Assembly: GCA_937873165.1 (NCBI GenBank) | Contig: CALMVH010000062.1 | Coordinates: forward strand, 1-6,882 | Direction of reading: 5' to 3' | From: an uncultured Rhodospirillales bacterium | Lineage (GTDB): Bacteria > Pseudomonadota > Alphaproteobacteria > CALMVH01 | DNA: 6,882 bases | Shown here: positions 1 to 5,416 of the stretch, piece after piece | Position numbering within the stretch: position 1 is the stretch's first letter | Layout: each line of letters begins with the position of its first letter | Notes under the pieces: generated by a model | Told to the model about the DNA's origin: nothing | What the model saw: only the letters and a program-made list of their open reading frames with translations | Databases searched by the model: none | Position numbers and translations under genes: made by a program

Positions 1-5
1 TAAAG

Positions 6-1190
6 TCAGGCGGCGAGGCGGGCGGGATCGTGCAGGGCAACGACAGTCCCCTCGCTGACGCAATAGGTCTGCAGCGGGGAAAAGCCGTTAAACGCGATGG
101 AGGCGTAAGTGGAGGTATAAGCGCCGGTCGACAGGAAGGTGACCTTGTCACCCGCCTGCAGTTCGAGCGGCAGGTGATAGGGCGTGCGCTCGTACAGGAT
201 ATCGGCCGAATCGCATGTCGGACCGGCCAGGATCACGCGGCCAGTCTCAGCCCCGTCCCAAGACGTTTCGATACGGTATTTGATCGCTTCGTCCATCGTT
301 TCCGCCAGGCCGTTGAACTTGCCCACGTCCAGGTAGACCCAGCGGACATCTTCATCGTCCGACTTCCTCGAAACCAGCACGACCTCGCTTTGCAACACGC
401 CCGCGTTGCCGACCATCGACCGGCCGGGTTCGATGATCACGCGCGGCAGCACGGCTCCGAAATGCTCGCTCAAGGCCGCGCCGATGGCGCTGGCGTAAGC
501 CTCGACCGGTGGAATGCCGTCTCGGTATCGCGCAGGCATGCCGCCGCCCAGGTTGATCAACGACAGGTACACGCCCTGCTCCGCCAGCCGGGCAAACAGT
601 CCTGCCACGGCCGCGATGGCACGATCCCACTGTGTGCAGTCGGTCTGCTGGGATCCCACATGGAAGGACACGCCAACCGGATCGAGCCCCAAGGAGGGGG
701 CCGAGGCCAGCAGCCGTTCCGCCATGGCGGGCGCGCAGCCGAACTTGCGCGACAGCGGCCACTCGGCGCCCTGGGTTTCGACCAGGATGCGGCAGAATAC
801 CTGCGCGCCGGGCGCCGCGCGGGACAGCTTCTCCAGCTCCGCGTCGCTGTCAAAGGCGAACAGCCGAACACCACGCGCGTAGGCGTAAGCGATGTCGGCC
901 TCTTTCTTAATCGTGTTGCCGAAGCTGATGCGCGACGCCGGCGCGCCGGTGGCAAGGCAGAGGTCGATCTCGCCCCGGCTGGCCGTGTCGAAGCTCGAGC
1001 CTTGGGCAGCCAGCCGTTCCAGGATTACCGGCGCGGGGTTAGCCTTCACGGCGTAGAAGATTTCGGCCAGCGGCAAAGCCCGCGCCAGCGTGCAGTAATT
1101 ATGCGTCACTACGTCCAGATCGACCACCAGGCAGGGCGTAGCCGGTGCAGCTTCCGTCAGGAACTGACGAACAGCGGGAGTCATCGTCAT
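6..1190 (-). CDS. Fold-type III PLP-dependent ornithine/lysine decarboxylase
   Basis: A complete 394-residue cytoplasmic enzyme of the eukaryotic-type ornithine/diaminopimelate decarboxylase family. It is expected to remove CO2 from L-ornithine (putrescine) or L-lysine (cadaverine), starting polyamine synthesis. Visible motifs are AVKANP with the PLP-linking Lys49, HVGSQQ with His177 (stacks on the PLP ring), the glycine loop GGG at 215-217, EPGRSMV at 254-260 (phosphate binding), CDSAD with catalytic Cys326 and Asp327, and GAY with Tyr358 near the C-terminus followed by FNGF. Length fits the bacterial ODC/LDC group and is shorter than eukaryotic ODC. The start at 1190 has an AAAGGG SD seven bases upstream; a second ATG lies two codons in. 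Whether ornithine, lysine or both are used cannot be read from these motifs. Diaminopimelate decarboxylase is less likely, because the spacing and the CDSAD and GAEWPLSRKFG motifs match the ODC branch. It is transcribed away from the yggT cluster and seems to have a structured leader. Confidence 0.95.
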   Translation of the reverse strand: MTMTPAVRQFLTEAAPATPCLVVDLDVVTHNYCTLARALPLAEIFYAVKANPAPVILERLAAQGSSFDTASRGEIDLCLATGAPASRISFGNTIKKEADIAYAYARGVRLFAFDSDAELEKLSRAAPGAQVFCRILVETQGAEWPLSRKFGCAPAMAERLLASAPSLGLDPVGVSFHVGSQQTDCTQWDRAIAAVAGLFARLAEQGVYLSLINLGGGMPARYRDGIPPVEAYASAIGAALSEHFGAVLPRVIIEPGRSMVGNAGVLQSEVVLVSRKSDDEDVRWVYLDVGKFNGLAETMDEAIKYRIETSWDGAETGRVILAGPTCDSADILYERTPYHLPLELQAGDKVTFLSTGAYTSTYASIAFNGFSPLQTYCVSEGTVVALHDPARLAA

Positions 1191-1197
1191 GATGCAA

Positions 1198-1203
1198 CCC
1201 TTT
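1198..1203 (-). promoter_or_regulatory. Ribosome binding site of the decarboxylase
   Basis: AAAGGG on the minus strand, seven bases before the ATG at 1190. This supports the chosen start. Six bases, GAAAGG (1204 down to 1199), are exactly complementary to CCTTTC (1283 down to 1278) in the same leader, so the site could be masked by RNA folding. Confidence 0.6.
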
Positions 1204-1255
1204 CTAGGACAGTCCTGAGCAGTGCCGGACCGTAATGAAATCGTATGTCGGAAAT

Positions 1256-1274
1256 CCGCCCTTGCAGGTGGCGG
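1256..1274 (-). other. Secondary hairpin in decarboxylase leader
   Basis: On the minus strand CCGCC (1274-1270) pairs with GGCGG (1260-1256) across a nine-base loop. It lies between the possible anti-SD at 1283-1278 and the decarboxylase SD, so a long-range helix between those two would close over it. Five G-C pairs in GC-rich DNA can arise by chance. Confidence 0.3.
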
Positions 1275-1290
1275 CGCGAAAGGCGGTCAG

Positions 1291-1316
1291 CCGAGCTTAG
1301 TGTGAACCAAGCTCGG
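1291..1316 (-). other. Strong RNA hairpin in decarboxylase leader
   Basis: CCGAGCTT (1316-1309) and AAGCTCGG (1298-1291) form eight perfect pairs. Two further inner pairs, one G-U and one G-C, close a six-base loop on the minus-strand RNA. On the plus strand the wobble pair becomes an A-C mismatch, so the full ten-pair stem exists only in a transcript reading toward the decarboxylase. There is no T-run on either side, so it is not an intrinsic terminator. The stop codon of the 33-codon leader ORF overlaps the 3' arm, so a ribosome finishing that ORF would open the stem. Confidence 0.6.
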
Positions 1317-1398
1317 ACGTACTTCGACCTGCGCGGCCGAACGACGCGATCATGTGTGCGAAAAAGGGCTTTCCGCCCTGGATCAACGTAGCAATCAT
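1297..1398 (-). CDS. Candidate 33-residue leader peptide upstream of decarboxylase
   Basis: A short ORF whose product starts MIATLIQGGKPFFAHM and ends SELGSH. It is preceded at seven bases by GAGGGGG, one of the strongest SD sequences in the window, and it ends 106 bases before the decarboxylase ATG. I do not recognise the peptide. The 5' arm of the hairpin at 1291-1316 encodes its last sense codons and the TAA lies at the 3' arm, the arrangement expected if translation of the peptide controls folding downstream. In enterobacteria the speF ODC operon is controlled by an ornithine-sensing leader peptide of 34 residues (SpeFL). This peptide is similar in length and position but not clearly in sequence, so the comparison is by analogy only. 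It could also be a chance ORF with a chance SD. Confidence 0.42.
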   Translation of the reverse strand: MIATLIQGGKPFFAHMIASFGRAGRSTSELGSH

Positions 1399-1405
1399 AT
1401 CGGTT

Positions 1406-1412
1406 CCCCCTC
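1406..1412 (-). promoter_or_regulatory. Strong ribosome binding site for leader ORF
   Basis: GAGGGGG on the minus strand with a seven-base spacer to the ATG at 1398. Its quality and spacing are the main reason for taking the 33-codon ORF seriously. Confidence 0.45.
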
Positions 1413-1510
1413 GGGTCCGGCCTGGTGTCCGGAACTGCCAAAAAGGACGCGTTACGTCGTTACATAACCACGAGTGGGCCATAGGCACGTGCGGTGCGTC
1501 AACTGCGTGA

Positions 1511-1540
1511 AATATAAGGCCGGCGGGGTATCGGATGCAA
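1511..1540 (-). promoter_or_regulatory. Possible sigma-70-type promoter toward decarboxylase
   Basis: On the minus strand TTGCAT (1540-1535) and TATATT (1516-1511) are separated by 18 bases. The -10 matches five of six consensus positions and the -35 three of six. Transcription would begin near 1504, giving a leader of roughly 310 bases that carries the small ORF and both hairpins. Prediction from sequence only. Confidence 0.3.
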
Positions 1541-1651
1541 TAAAATTTTCCGGGTTCTACAGTGTTTTTCCCGCGGACGCCCATGCGGTGCTTGCCCCGG
1601 TGCCGCAAGGGCGCGTAGCGTGCAACGCGTATCACAAAACAGGCAATCATC

Positions 1652-1942
1652 ATGCACGCGCTGCTCTATGTCCTGCTGAAAGCGTTGACGATTTACATGT
1701 GGTGCTTGATCGGGATGGCGATCATGAGCTGGATGCTGGCATTCAATGTGCTGAACCGCGGCAACCCGACCGTTTACCGCGTGTTCAACTTTCTTGAACG
1801 GATCACGGAGCCGGTTCTGACGCCCATTCGGAGAGTTATCCCGCCCATCGGCGGCATCGACATTTCTCCCGTGATCCTGATCCTGTTGATCACATTTCTG
1901 GAGCAGCTGATCATCGACAACACACCCTACGTCGTCCAATGA
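1652..1942 (+). CDS. yggT: YggT family integral membrane protein
   Basis: A 96-residue protein with the layout of the YggT/YlmG family. A hydrophobic N-terminal segment (about residues 4-30) is followed by a short polar stretch and a second membrane segment (about 73-92). The signature ITEPVLTPIRRVIPPIGG, then IDISPV, at about residues 56-75 is characteristic. The proteins sit in the inner membrane; their exact role is unsettled, with reported links to cell-envelope or division-related functions and osmotic tolerance. The start at 1652 has only a weak AGG eight bases upstream. The stop overlaps the next gene by four bases (ATGA at 1939-1942), so folD is probably translationally coupled. In several alphaproteobacteria, as I recall, a small DUF167 (YggU) gene lies between yggT and folD; it is absent here. 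Confidence 0.9.
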   Translation: MHALLYVLLKALTIYMWCLIGMAIMSWMLAFNVLNRGNPTVYRVFNFLERITEPVLTPIRRVIPPIGGIDISPVILILLITFLEQLIIDNTPYVVQ

Positions 1943-2811
1943 CCGCTACCATCATCGACGGCCAGGCCATCGCCGCCAGCATCCGCGCCGAACTGGCGCA
2001 TGCCATCAGGGGCGCGGGCTTCGCGCGCGCGCCGGGTCTCGCGGTTGTACTCGTTGGCAACGATCCCGCCAGCAAAGTGTACGTGCGCAACAAGTTGAAA
2101 GCCTCGGCCGAGACAGGCATCCTCAGTTTCGAGCACATCCTGCCGGAAGACACGAAGGAAGCCGACCTGCTGGCGCTGGTGGCGCGCCTGAATGCCGATG
2201 ATACCGTGGACGGCATCTTGGTGCAGATGCCGCTGCCGAAGCATATCGACGAGCGGAAGGTGATCCAGGCGGTCGATCCCGCGAAAGATGTGGACGGCTT
2301 CCACCCGGTCAATGCCGGGCACCTTGTATCGGGCATGCCGGGCTTCGTGCCTTGTACGCCGCTTGGCTGCCTGAAACTGATCAAAAGCGTGCGGCACGAT
2401 CTTGCAGGCGCCAGGGCGCTGGTGATCGGCCGGTCGATCACCGTCGGCAGGCCGGTCAGCCTGCTGCTGCTGGCGGAGAACTGCACGGTGACGATGGCGC
2501 ATTCGCGCACCGCCGACCTCGCGGCGGAATGCCGGCAGGCCGACATCCTGGTGGCAGCGGCCGGCAGGCCCCGGATGGTGCAGGGCGACTGGATCAAGCC
2601 AGGGGCCATCGTGATCGATGTCGGCATCAACCGGCTGGAAAGCGGCGAACTGTGCGGCGACGTCGCCTTCGACGAGGCATGCCGCCATGCTTCTGCCATA
2701 ACGCCGGTGCCAAAGGGAGTCGGGCCGATGACCATTGCCTATCTTCTTGCCAATACCTGGACCAGTTTCAGGCGCCGGACCGGACTGCACAAGCTTGACC
2801 CAGGGACCTGA
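1939..2811 (+). CDS. folD: FolD: methylenetetrahydrofolate dehydrogenase/cyclohydrolase
   Basis: A complete 290-residue bifunctional cytoplasmic enzyme. It oxidises 5,10-methylene-THF to 5,10-methenyl-THF with NADP and hydrolyses that to 10-formyl-THF, supplying one-carbon units for purine and formyl-methionine synthesis. Active-site residues line up with the family: Tyr48 and Lys52 in KVYVRNK, Gln96 in GILVQMPLP, and Asp119 in KDVDGFHPVN. The Rossmann part carries VIGRSITVGRP at about 162-172, and the family's C-terminal signature appears as PVPKGVGPMT at about 256-265. Length is as expected for the family. The ATG overlaps the yggT stop. The last bases of folD overlap the start region of the downstream transporter gene, extending the chain of coupled genes. 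No key residue is missing. Confidence 0.97.
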   Translation: MTATIIDGQAIAASIRAELAHAIRGAGFARAPGLAVVLVGNDPASKVYVRNKLKASAETGILSFEHILPEDTKEADLLALVARLNADDTVDGILVQMPLPKHIDERKVIQAVDPAKDVDGFHPVNAGHLVSGMPGFVPCTPLGCLKLIKSVRHDLAGARALVIGRSITVGRPVSLLLLAENCTVTMAHSRTADLAAECRQADILVAAAGRPRMVQGDWIKPGAIVIDVGINRLESGELCGDVAFDEACRHASAITPVPKGVGPMTIAYLLANTWTSFRRRTGLHKLDPGT

Positions 2812-3724
2812 TATCAATCGTACCGGCGCCGGTATCCTCAACACCTGCTTTGCGTTTCTGTGTTTCACCCTCATGGACGCCGTCCTGAAATGGGTGGGCG
2901 TCCGGGCTCCGGTTGCCGAGGAATTCTTTATCGCGACACTGGTCGCGGCCATCACGGTCTTTGCGTACGGTACGCGCTGCGGCCGGGACTTCGCTGGGCT
3001 CCGAACGCATTACCTGAAGCTGCATGCGCTGCGTTCCGTGATGTTCGTCGCGCAGTTCAGCCTGGTTATCTATTCGTTTCGCCATATGACGCTGGCGAAC
3101 TTCTATGCGCTGGTATTTACCGCGCCCTTGTTCATCACAGCGCTTTCCGCGGTTTTCCTGAAGGAGCCGGTGGGCTGGCGGCGCTGGACCGCGACGGCCG
3201 TCGGTTTCGCGGGTGTGCTGATCGATCTGCGGCCGAATGGCGACATGAGCATCGTCAGTTTCTACGTGCTGGCGGCAACGCTGTTGTACAGCGTGGACGT
3301 TATCTTCATGCGCATCGCCAACCGCAAGGACTCGACCGCTGCCACGACCTTCTACGTGCAAGCGCTGTCGCTGATCCCGGGCGGAGCCTACATGGCGTTC
3401 ACCTGGCAGCCGGTCGCGACCGGCGACATTGCCTGGTTGTGCCTGGCGGGGGTGCTGTGCGGCATTGCCCTGATGGCTCTAGTGCGGGGTTTCAGGCTGG
3501 CATCGACACCCGTGGCGGCCCCTTTTCACTACACCCAGCTGATCTGGGGCTTGGGAATCGGTTGGTATATCTGGCAGGAGCTGCCCGACGTCTTCACCTG
3601 GATCGGGGGTGCGGTCATTGTCGCCAGCGGACTGTACATCTTGCACCGCGAGGCGATGGTAGGCCGCAGCAAGCCTGCAGCAGACTCTTTCAGCTATACG
3701 CCCGCTACGCCTAATGGCGGCTAG
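2795..3724 (+). CDS. DMT superfamily (EamA) transporter
   Basis: An inner-membrane protein of about 309 residues from this start, built as a tandem repeat of two EamA-type halves with roughly ten hydrophobic helices. The first helix contains the family wording FTLMDAVLKWVGVR; LANFYALVFTAPLFITALSAVF and the second-half segment ending IGGAVIVASGLYI are also typical. The substrate is unknown; relatives export metabolites, amino acids or lipid-linked sugars. No ATG precedes the first helix. The only usable starts seen are TTG at 2795 (17-base overlap with folD) and TTG at 2735 (77-base overlap, product 20 residues longer). I prefer 2795 because the overlap is shorter and the hydrophobic segment then begins after about ten residues. 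Neither has a good SD at normal spacing, which suggests coupling to folD translation. The 3' end overlaps the next gene by 11 bases. Confidence 0.88.
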   Translation: MTQGPDINRTGAGILNTCFAFLCFTLMDAVLKWVGVRAPVAEEFFIATLVAAITVFAYGTRCGRDFAGLRTHYLKLHALRSVMFVAQFSLVIYSFRHMTLANFYALVFTAPLFITALSAVFLKEPVGWRRWTATAVGFAGVLIDLRPNGDMSIVSFYVLAATLLYSVDVIFMRIANRKDSTAATTFYVQALSLIPGGAYMAFTWQPVATGDIAWLCLAGVLCGIALMALVRGFRLASTPVAAPFHYTQLIWGLGIGWYIWQELPDVFTWIGGAVIVASGLYILHREAMVGRSKPAADSFSYTPATPNGG

Positions 3725-5144
3725 CCGCAGCCGTGCCGCTGCTGCCGCCGCGCTGATCCTGCTTGGCCTGCTGCTGTACTGGCCCGGCATCCGCACCATT
3801 CCTGCCATCGATCGCGACGAAGCCCGCTTTGCCGTAGCCAGCCGCCAAATGGCCCAGACGGGCGACTACGTCGATATCCGCTTCCAGAACGAGGTGCGCT
3901 ACAAGAAGCCGGTCGGTATCTACTGGCTTCAAAGCGCCGCGGTGGGCCTGGTCGGTGAGCATGCGGCCAATCCGATCTGGCCCTACCGCCTGCCATCCCT
4001 GCTGGGTATGCTGGCGGCAGTGCTGGCGACTTATAGATCGGCTTGGGATTTCCTGGACTGCCGGCAGGCTATGTTCGCGGCGGCACTGTTTGCTGCGTCG
4101 CTGCTGGCGGGGGTCGAAGCCCGGCTGGCCACAGTCGACGCTTGCCTGTGTGCCGCGTGTACGCTCGCCTTTGACGGCCTGCATCGCGTTTGGCAGGCGG
4201 AGCGGGGTGGCGCGAAGGCCGACTTGACGGACTGCCTTGTGTTCTGGGCGGCAGTCGGTTGCGGCGTGCTGTTGAAGGGCCCGGTCCTGCCGGTTCTTCT
4301 CGGCACTACGACGCTTGTGCTGTCGGCGCGCCAGCGTAGCCTCCGCTGGATTTTCGCCGCGCGTCCGTTGCCCGGCAGCTTTGTGTTGTTGGCGGTAACC
4401 TTGCCCTGGTTCGCGCTGATTACGCTGAAGAGCGGCGGCGCGTTCTGGCGCGAGTCACTGGGCCACGATTTCGTGGCCAAGCTGGCGCAAGGGCAGGAGT
4501 CGCATGGCGGCTTCCCAGGGCAATACCTGCTGGAGTTTCCACTGGCGTTCTTTCCCGGGTCGCTCTTGATCGGCCGCGCCGTTCGCTTTGCGTGGGCCAC
4601 GCGGCGGCAGGCGGATACGCTGTTCCTGCTGGCGCTGATCGTGCCAAACTGGCTGCTGTTCGAGGCGGTACCGACCAAGCTGCCGCATTACGTGCTGCCG
4701 CTGTTCCCGGCGATCGCGATCATGACCGCAAGGGCAGGGCTGCCCTCGACTCGCGCATGGGTGCTGTGTAGCGGCGCAACACTTGTTTTGTACACGGCCA
4801 TGTTCGGCATGATCCTGCCGAACCTGCGGTCTCCATTCATCGGGCGAACCCTTGTCGAGCACCGGCAGTATTACCCGCCGGATCTCCGCTCCGGTCCCGT
4901 CGCGTTCGCGGGGTTCCACGAGCCCAGCATGGTGCTGTGGTTTGGTGGCAGCACGGATCTGGCGAGCCCCGAGCAAGCGGCGGCGGCGCTGAACAACCGC
5001 ACGGCTGTGTTGGCGTACGTCAAGCGATCCGATACACCCGCTTTCCTGAAGACGGCGGATGCCGTGCCGATCGACGACGTGCATGGCTTCGACCTCGCGC
5101 ACGGCAAGCCTGTCGAGTTGATCGTGTACCGCAAAGCGCGCTAG
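3714..5144 (+). CDS. ArnT/PMT-like integral membrane glycosyltransferase
   Basis: A 476-residue multi-spanning inner-membrane protein of the GT-C fold, resembling ArnT (GT83) and PMT-family transferases. These move a sugar from a polyprenyl-phosphate donor to an acceptor on the periplasmic side. The first helix (about 9-25) is followed by the acidic motif AIDRDEARFA (Asp33, Asp35, Glu36), where this fold places its catalytic aspartate, then VRYKKPVGIYWLQ at 61-73. Further signatures are GVEARLATVDA at 133-143, a central KGPVLPVLLG and TKLPHYVLPLFP near the last helices. A soluble C-terminal tail of roughly 100 residues follows. It is shorter than E. coli ArnT (about 550 residues), so aminoarabinose transfer to lipid A should not be assumed. 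The ATG lies within the end of the transporter gene (11-base overlap) and no SD is visible, pointing to translational coupling. Its TAG stop shares a CTAG palindrome with the opposite-strand gene that follows. Confidence 0.9.
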   Translation: MAASRSRAAAAAALILLGLLLYWPGIRTIPAIDRDEARFAVASRQMAQTGDYVDIRFQNEVRYKKPVGIYWLQSAAVGLVGEHAANPIWPYRLPSLLGMLAAVLATYRSAWDFLDCRQAMFAAALFAASLLAGVEARLATVDACLCAACTLAFDGLHRVWQAERGGAKADLTDCLVFWAAVGCGVLLKGPVLPVLLGTTTLVLSARQRSLRWIFAARPLPGSFVLLAVTLPWFALITLKSGGAFWRESLGHDFVAKLAQGQESHGGFPGQYLLEFPLAFFPGSLLIGRAVRFAWATRRQADTLFLLALIVPNWLLFEAVPTKLPHYVLPLFPAIAIMTARAGLPSTRAWVLCSGATLVLYTAMFGMILPNLRSPFIGRTLVEHRQYYPPDLRSGPVAFAGFHEPSMVLWFGGSTDLASPEQAAAALNNRTAVLAYVKRSDTPAFLKTADAVPIDDVHGFDLAHGKPVELIVYRKAR

Positions 5145-5416
5145 AACTCGCCTTCTTCGGGATCGAGGTCGCACTTGATCCAGCGATAGGCCGCGAACAG
5201 CGCCATGATGATCAGCAGCGAGACGATGTTGACGATTACGATCAGCGCCACCAGCAATCCCAGCGACAGATGGTTCACAAGGCCATTGACGGTTTTCGCG
5301 CTGACAAAGAGTACGCATGCGGCCAGCACCAGCAGCAGCGCCGCCACGACCAGCGCGATCTTGCGCGCGGCCCGTGCCCGGTTGGGCTGAGGGGCTATGG
5401 CCGAACCCTTCTCCAT
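5141..5416 (-). CDS. Small two-helix membrane protein, function unknown
   Basis: A 91-residue protein that I do not recognise. A basic N-terminus (about 10-19, with several Arg/Lys) precedes helix one (about 20-40) and a long second helix (about 50-77). The tail is acidic and ends DPEEGEF. By the positive-inside rule both ends should face the cytoplasm. The codons are strongly G/C at third positions (runs of CTG, GTC, ATC, GCG), like the neighbouring genes, which argues for a real gene. A GGAG SD lies nine bases upstream of the ATG, inside the opposite-strand GT9 gene. The gene overlaps the upstream glycosyltransferase tail to tail by four bases and the GT9 gene head to head by 20 bases. Sitting between two glycosyltransferases, it might assist an envelope pathway, but that is position only. 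Confidence 0.75.
   Translation of the reverse strand: MEKGSAIAPQPNRARAARKIALVVAALLLVLAACVLFVSAKTVNGLVNHLSLGLLVALIVIVNIVSLLIIMALFAAYRWIKCDLDPEEGEF
5389..5394 (+). promoter_or_regulatory. Ribosome binding site of GT9 gene
   Basis: GAGGGG ends two bases before the ATG at 5397; taking GAGG as the core gives a spacer of four. It is close but usable and supports 5397 as the start. It lies inside the coding sequence of the opposite-strand small membrane protein. Confidence 0.5.

Larger units (their letters stand above)
1191..1651. other. Divergent intergenic region; candidate decarboxylase leader
   Basis: A 461-base stretch between the divergent decarboxylase and yggT genes, with no conserved protein recognised. 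Read on the minus strand it holds, in order, a possible promoter near 1511-1540, tandem GTTAC motifs near 1451-1468, a 33-codon ORF (1398-1297), a strong hairpin (1316-1291), a weaker hairpin (1274-1256) and the decarboxylase SD. An AT-rich patch at 1509-1548 stands out from the GC-rich surroundings and is the best place for promoters in either direction. On the plus strand a seven-pair stem with two G-U pairs (1585-1591 with 1600-1606) could form in the yggT leader, but no convincing yggT promoter was found. From established knowledge, alphaproteobacterial ODC genes can carry a conserved leader RNA, the speF motif. I cannot verify from memory that this sequence matches its consensus. Confidence 0.5.

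Noticed and set aside
1205..1217. AGGAC-A-GTCCT inverted repeat just upstream of the decarboxylase SD
   Set aside because: Five-base arms around one base, too short to call an operator. As RNA the loop would be too small for the full stem, leaving only about four pairs.
30..1235. 401-codon plus-strand ORF antisense to the decarboxylase
   Set aside because: The minus-strand frame carries all the PLP-decarboxylase motifs. The antisense product has low-complexity Arg/Gly/His composition and no recognisable domain; long antisense ORFs are routine in GC-rich genes.
1187..1441. 84-codon minus-strand ORF whose TGA overlaps the decarboxylase ATG by four bases
   Set aside because: It starts with TTG without an SD, its product is rich in Arg and Pro as expected of noncoding GC-rich DNA, and it is in a different frame from the ORF that has the strong SD. 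The overlap with the decarboxylase start could still suggest coupling, but nothing else supports it.
1485..1492. GCACGTGC palindrome in the intergenic region
   Set aside because: Eight-base self-complementary GC-rich words are common by chance, and no second copy or known regulator points to it.
1474..1797. 107-codon plus-strand ORF across the intergenic region into yggT
   Set aside because: It overlaps the well-supported yggT gene in another frame and has no family resemblance or SD.
1927..2955. 342-codon minus-strand ORF antisense to folD
   Set aside because: It is a shadow of folD and the transporter start, with His/Arg-rich composition and no motifs.
3729..3765. Run of alanine codons at the transferase N-terminus as a possible repeat tract
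   Set aside because: Ordinary mixed GCN codons before the first membrane helix, with no clean repeat unit that would suggest slippage-based phase variation.
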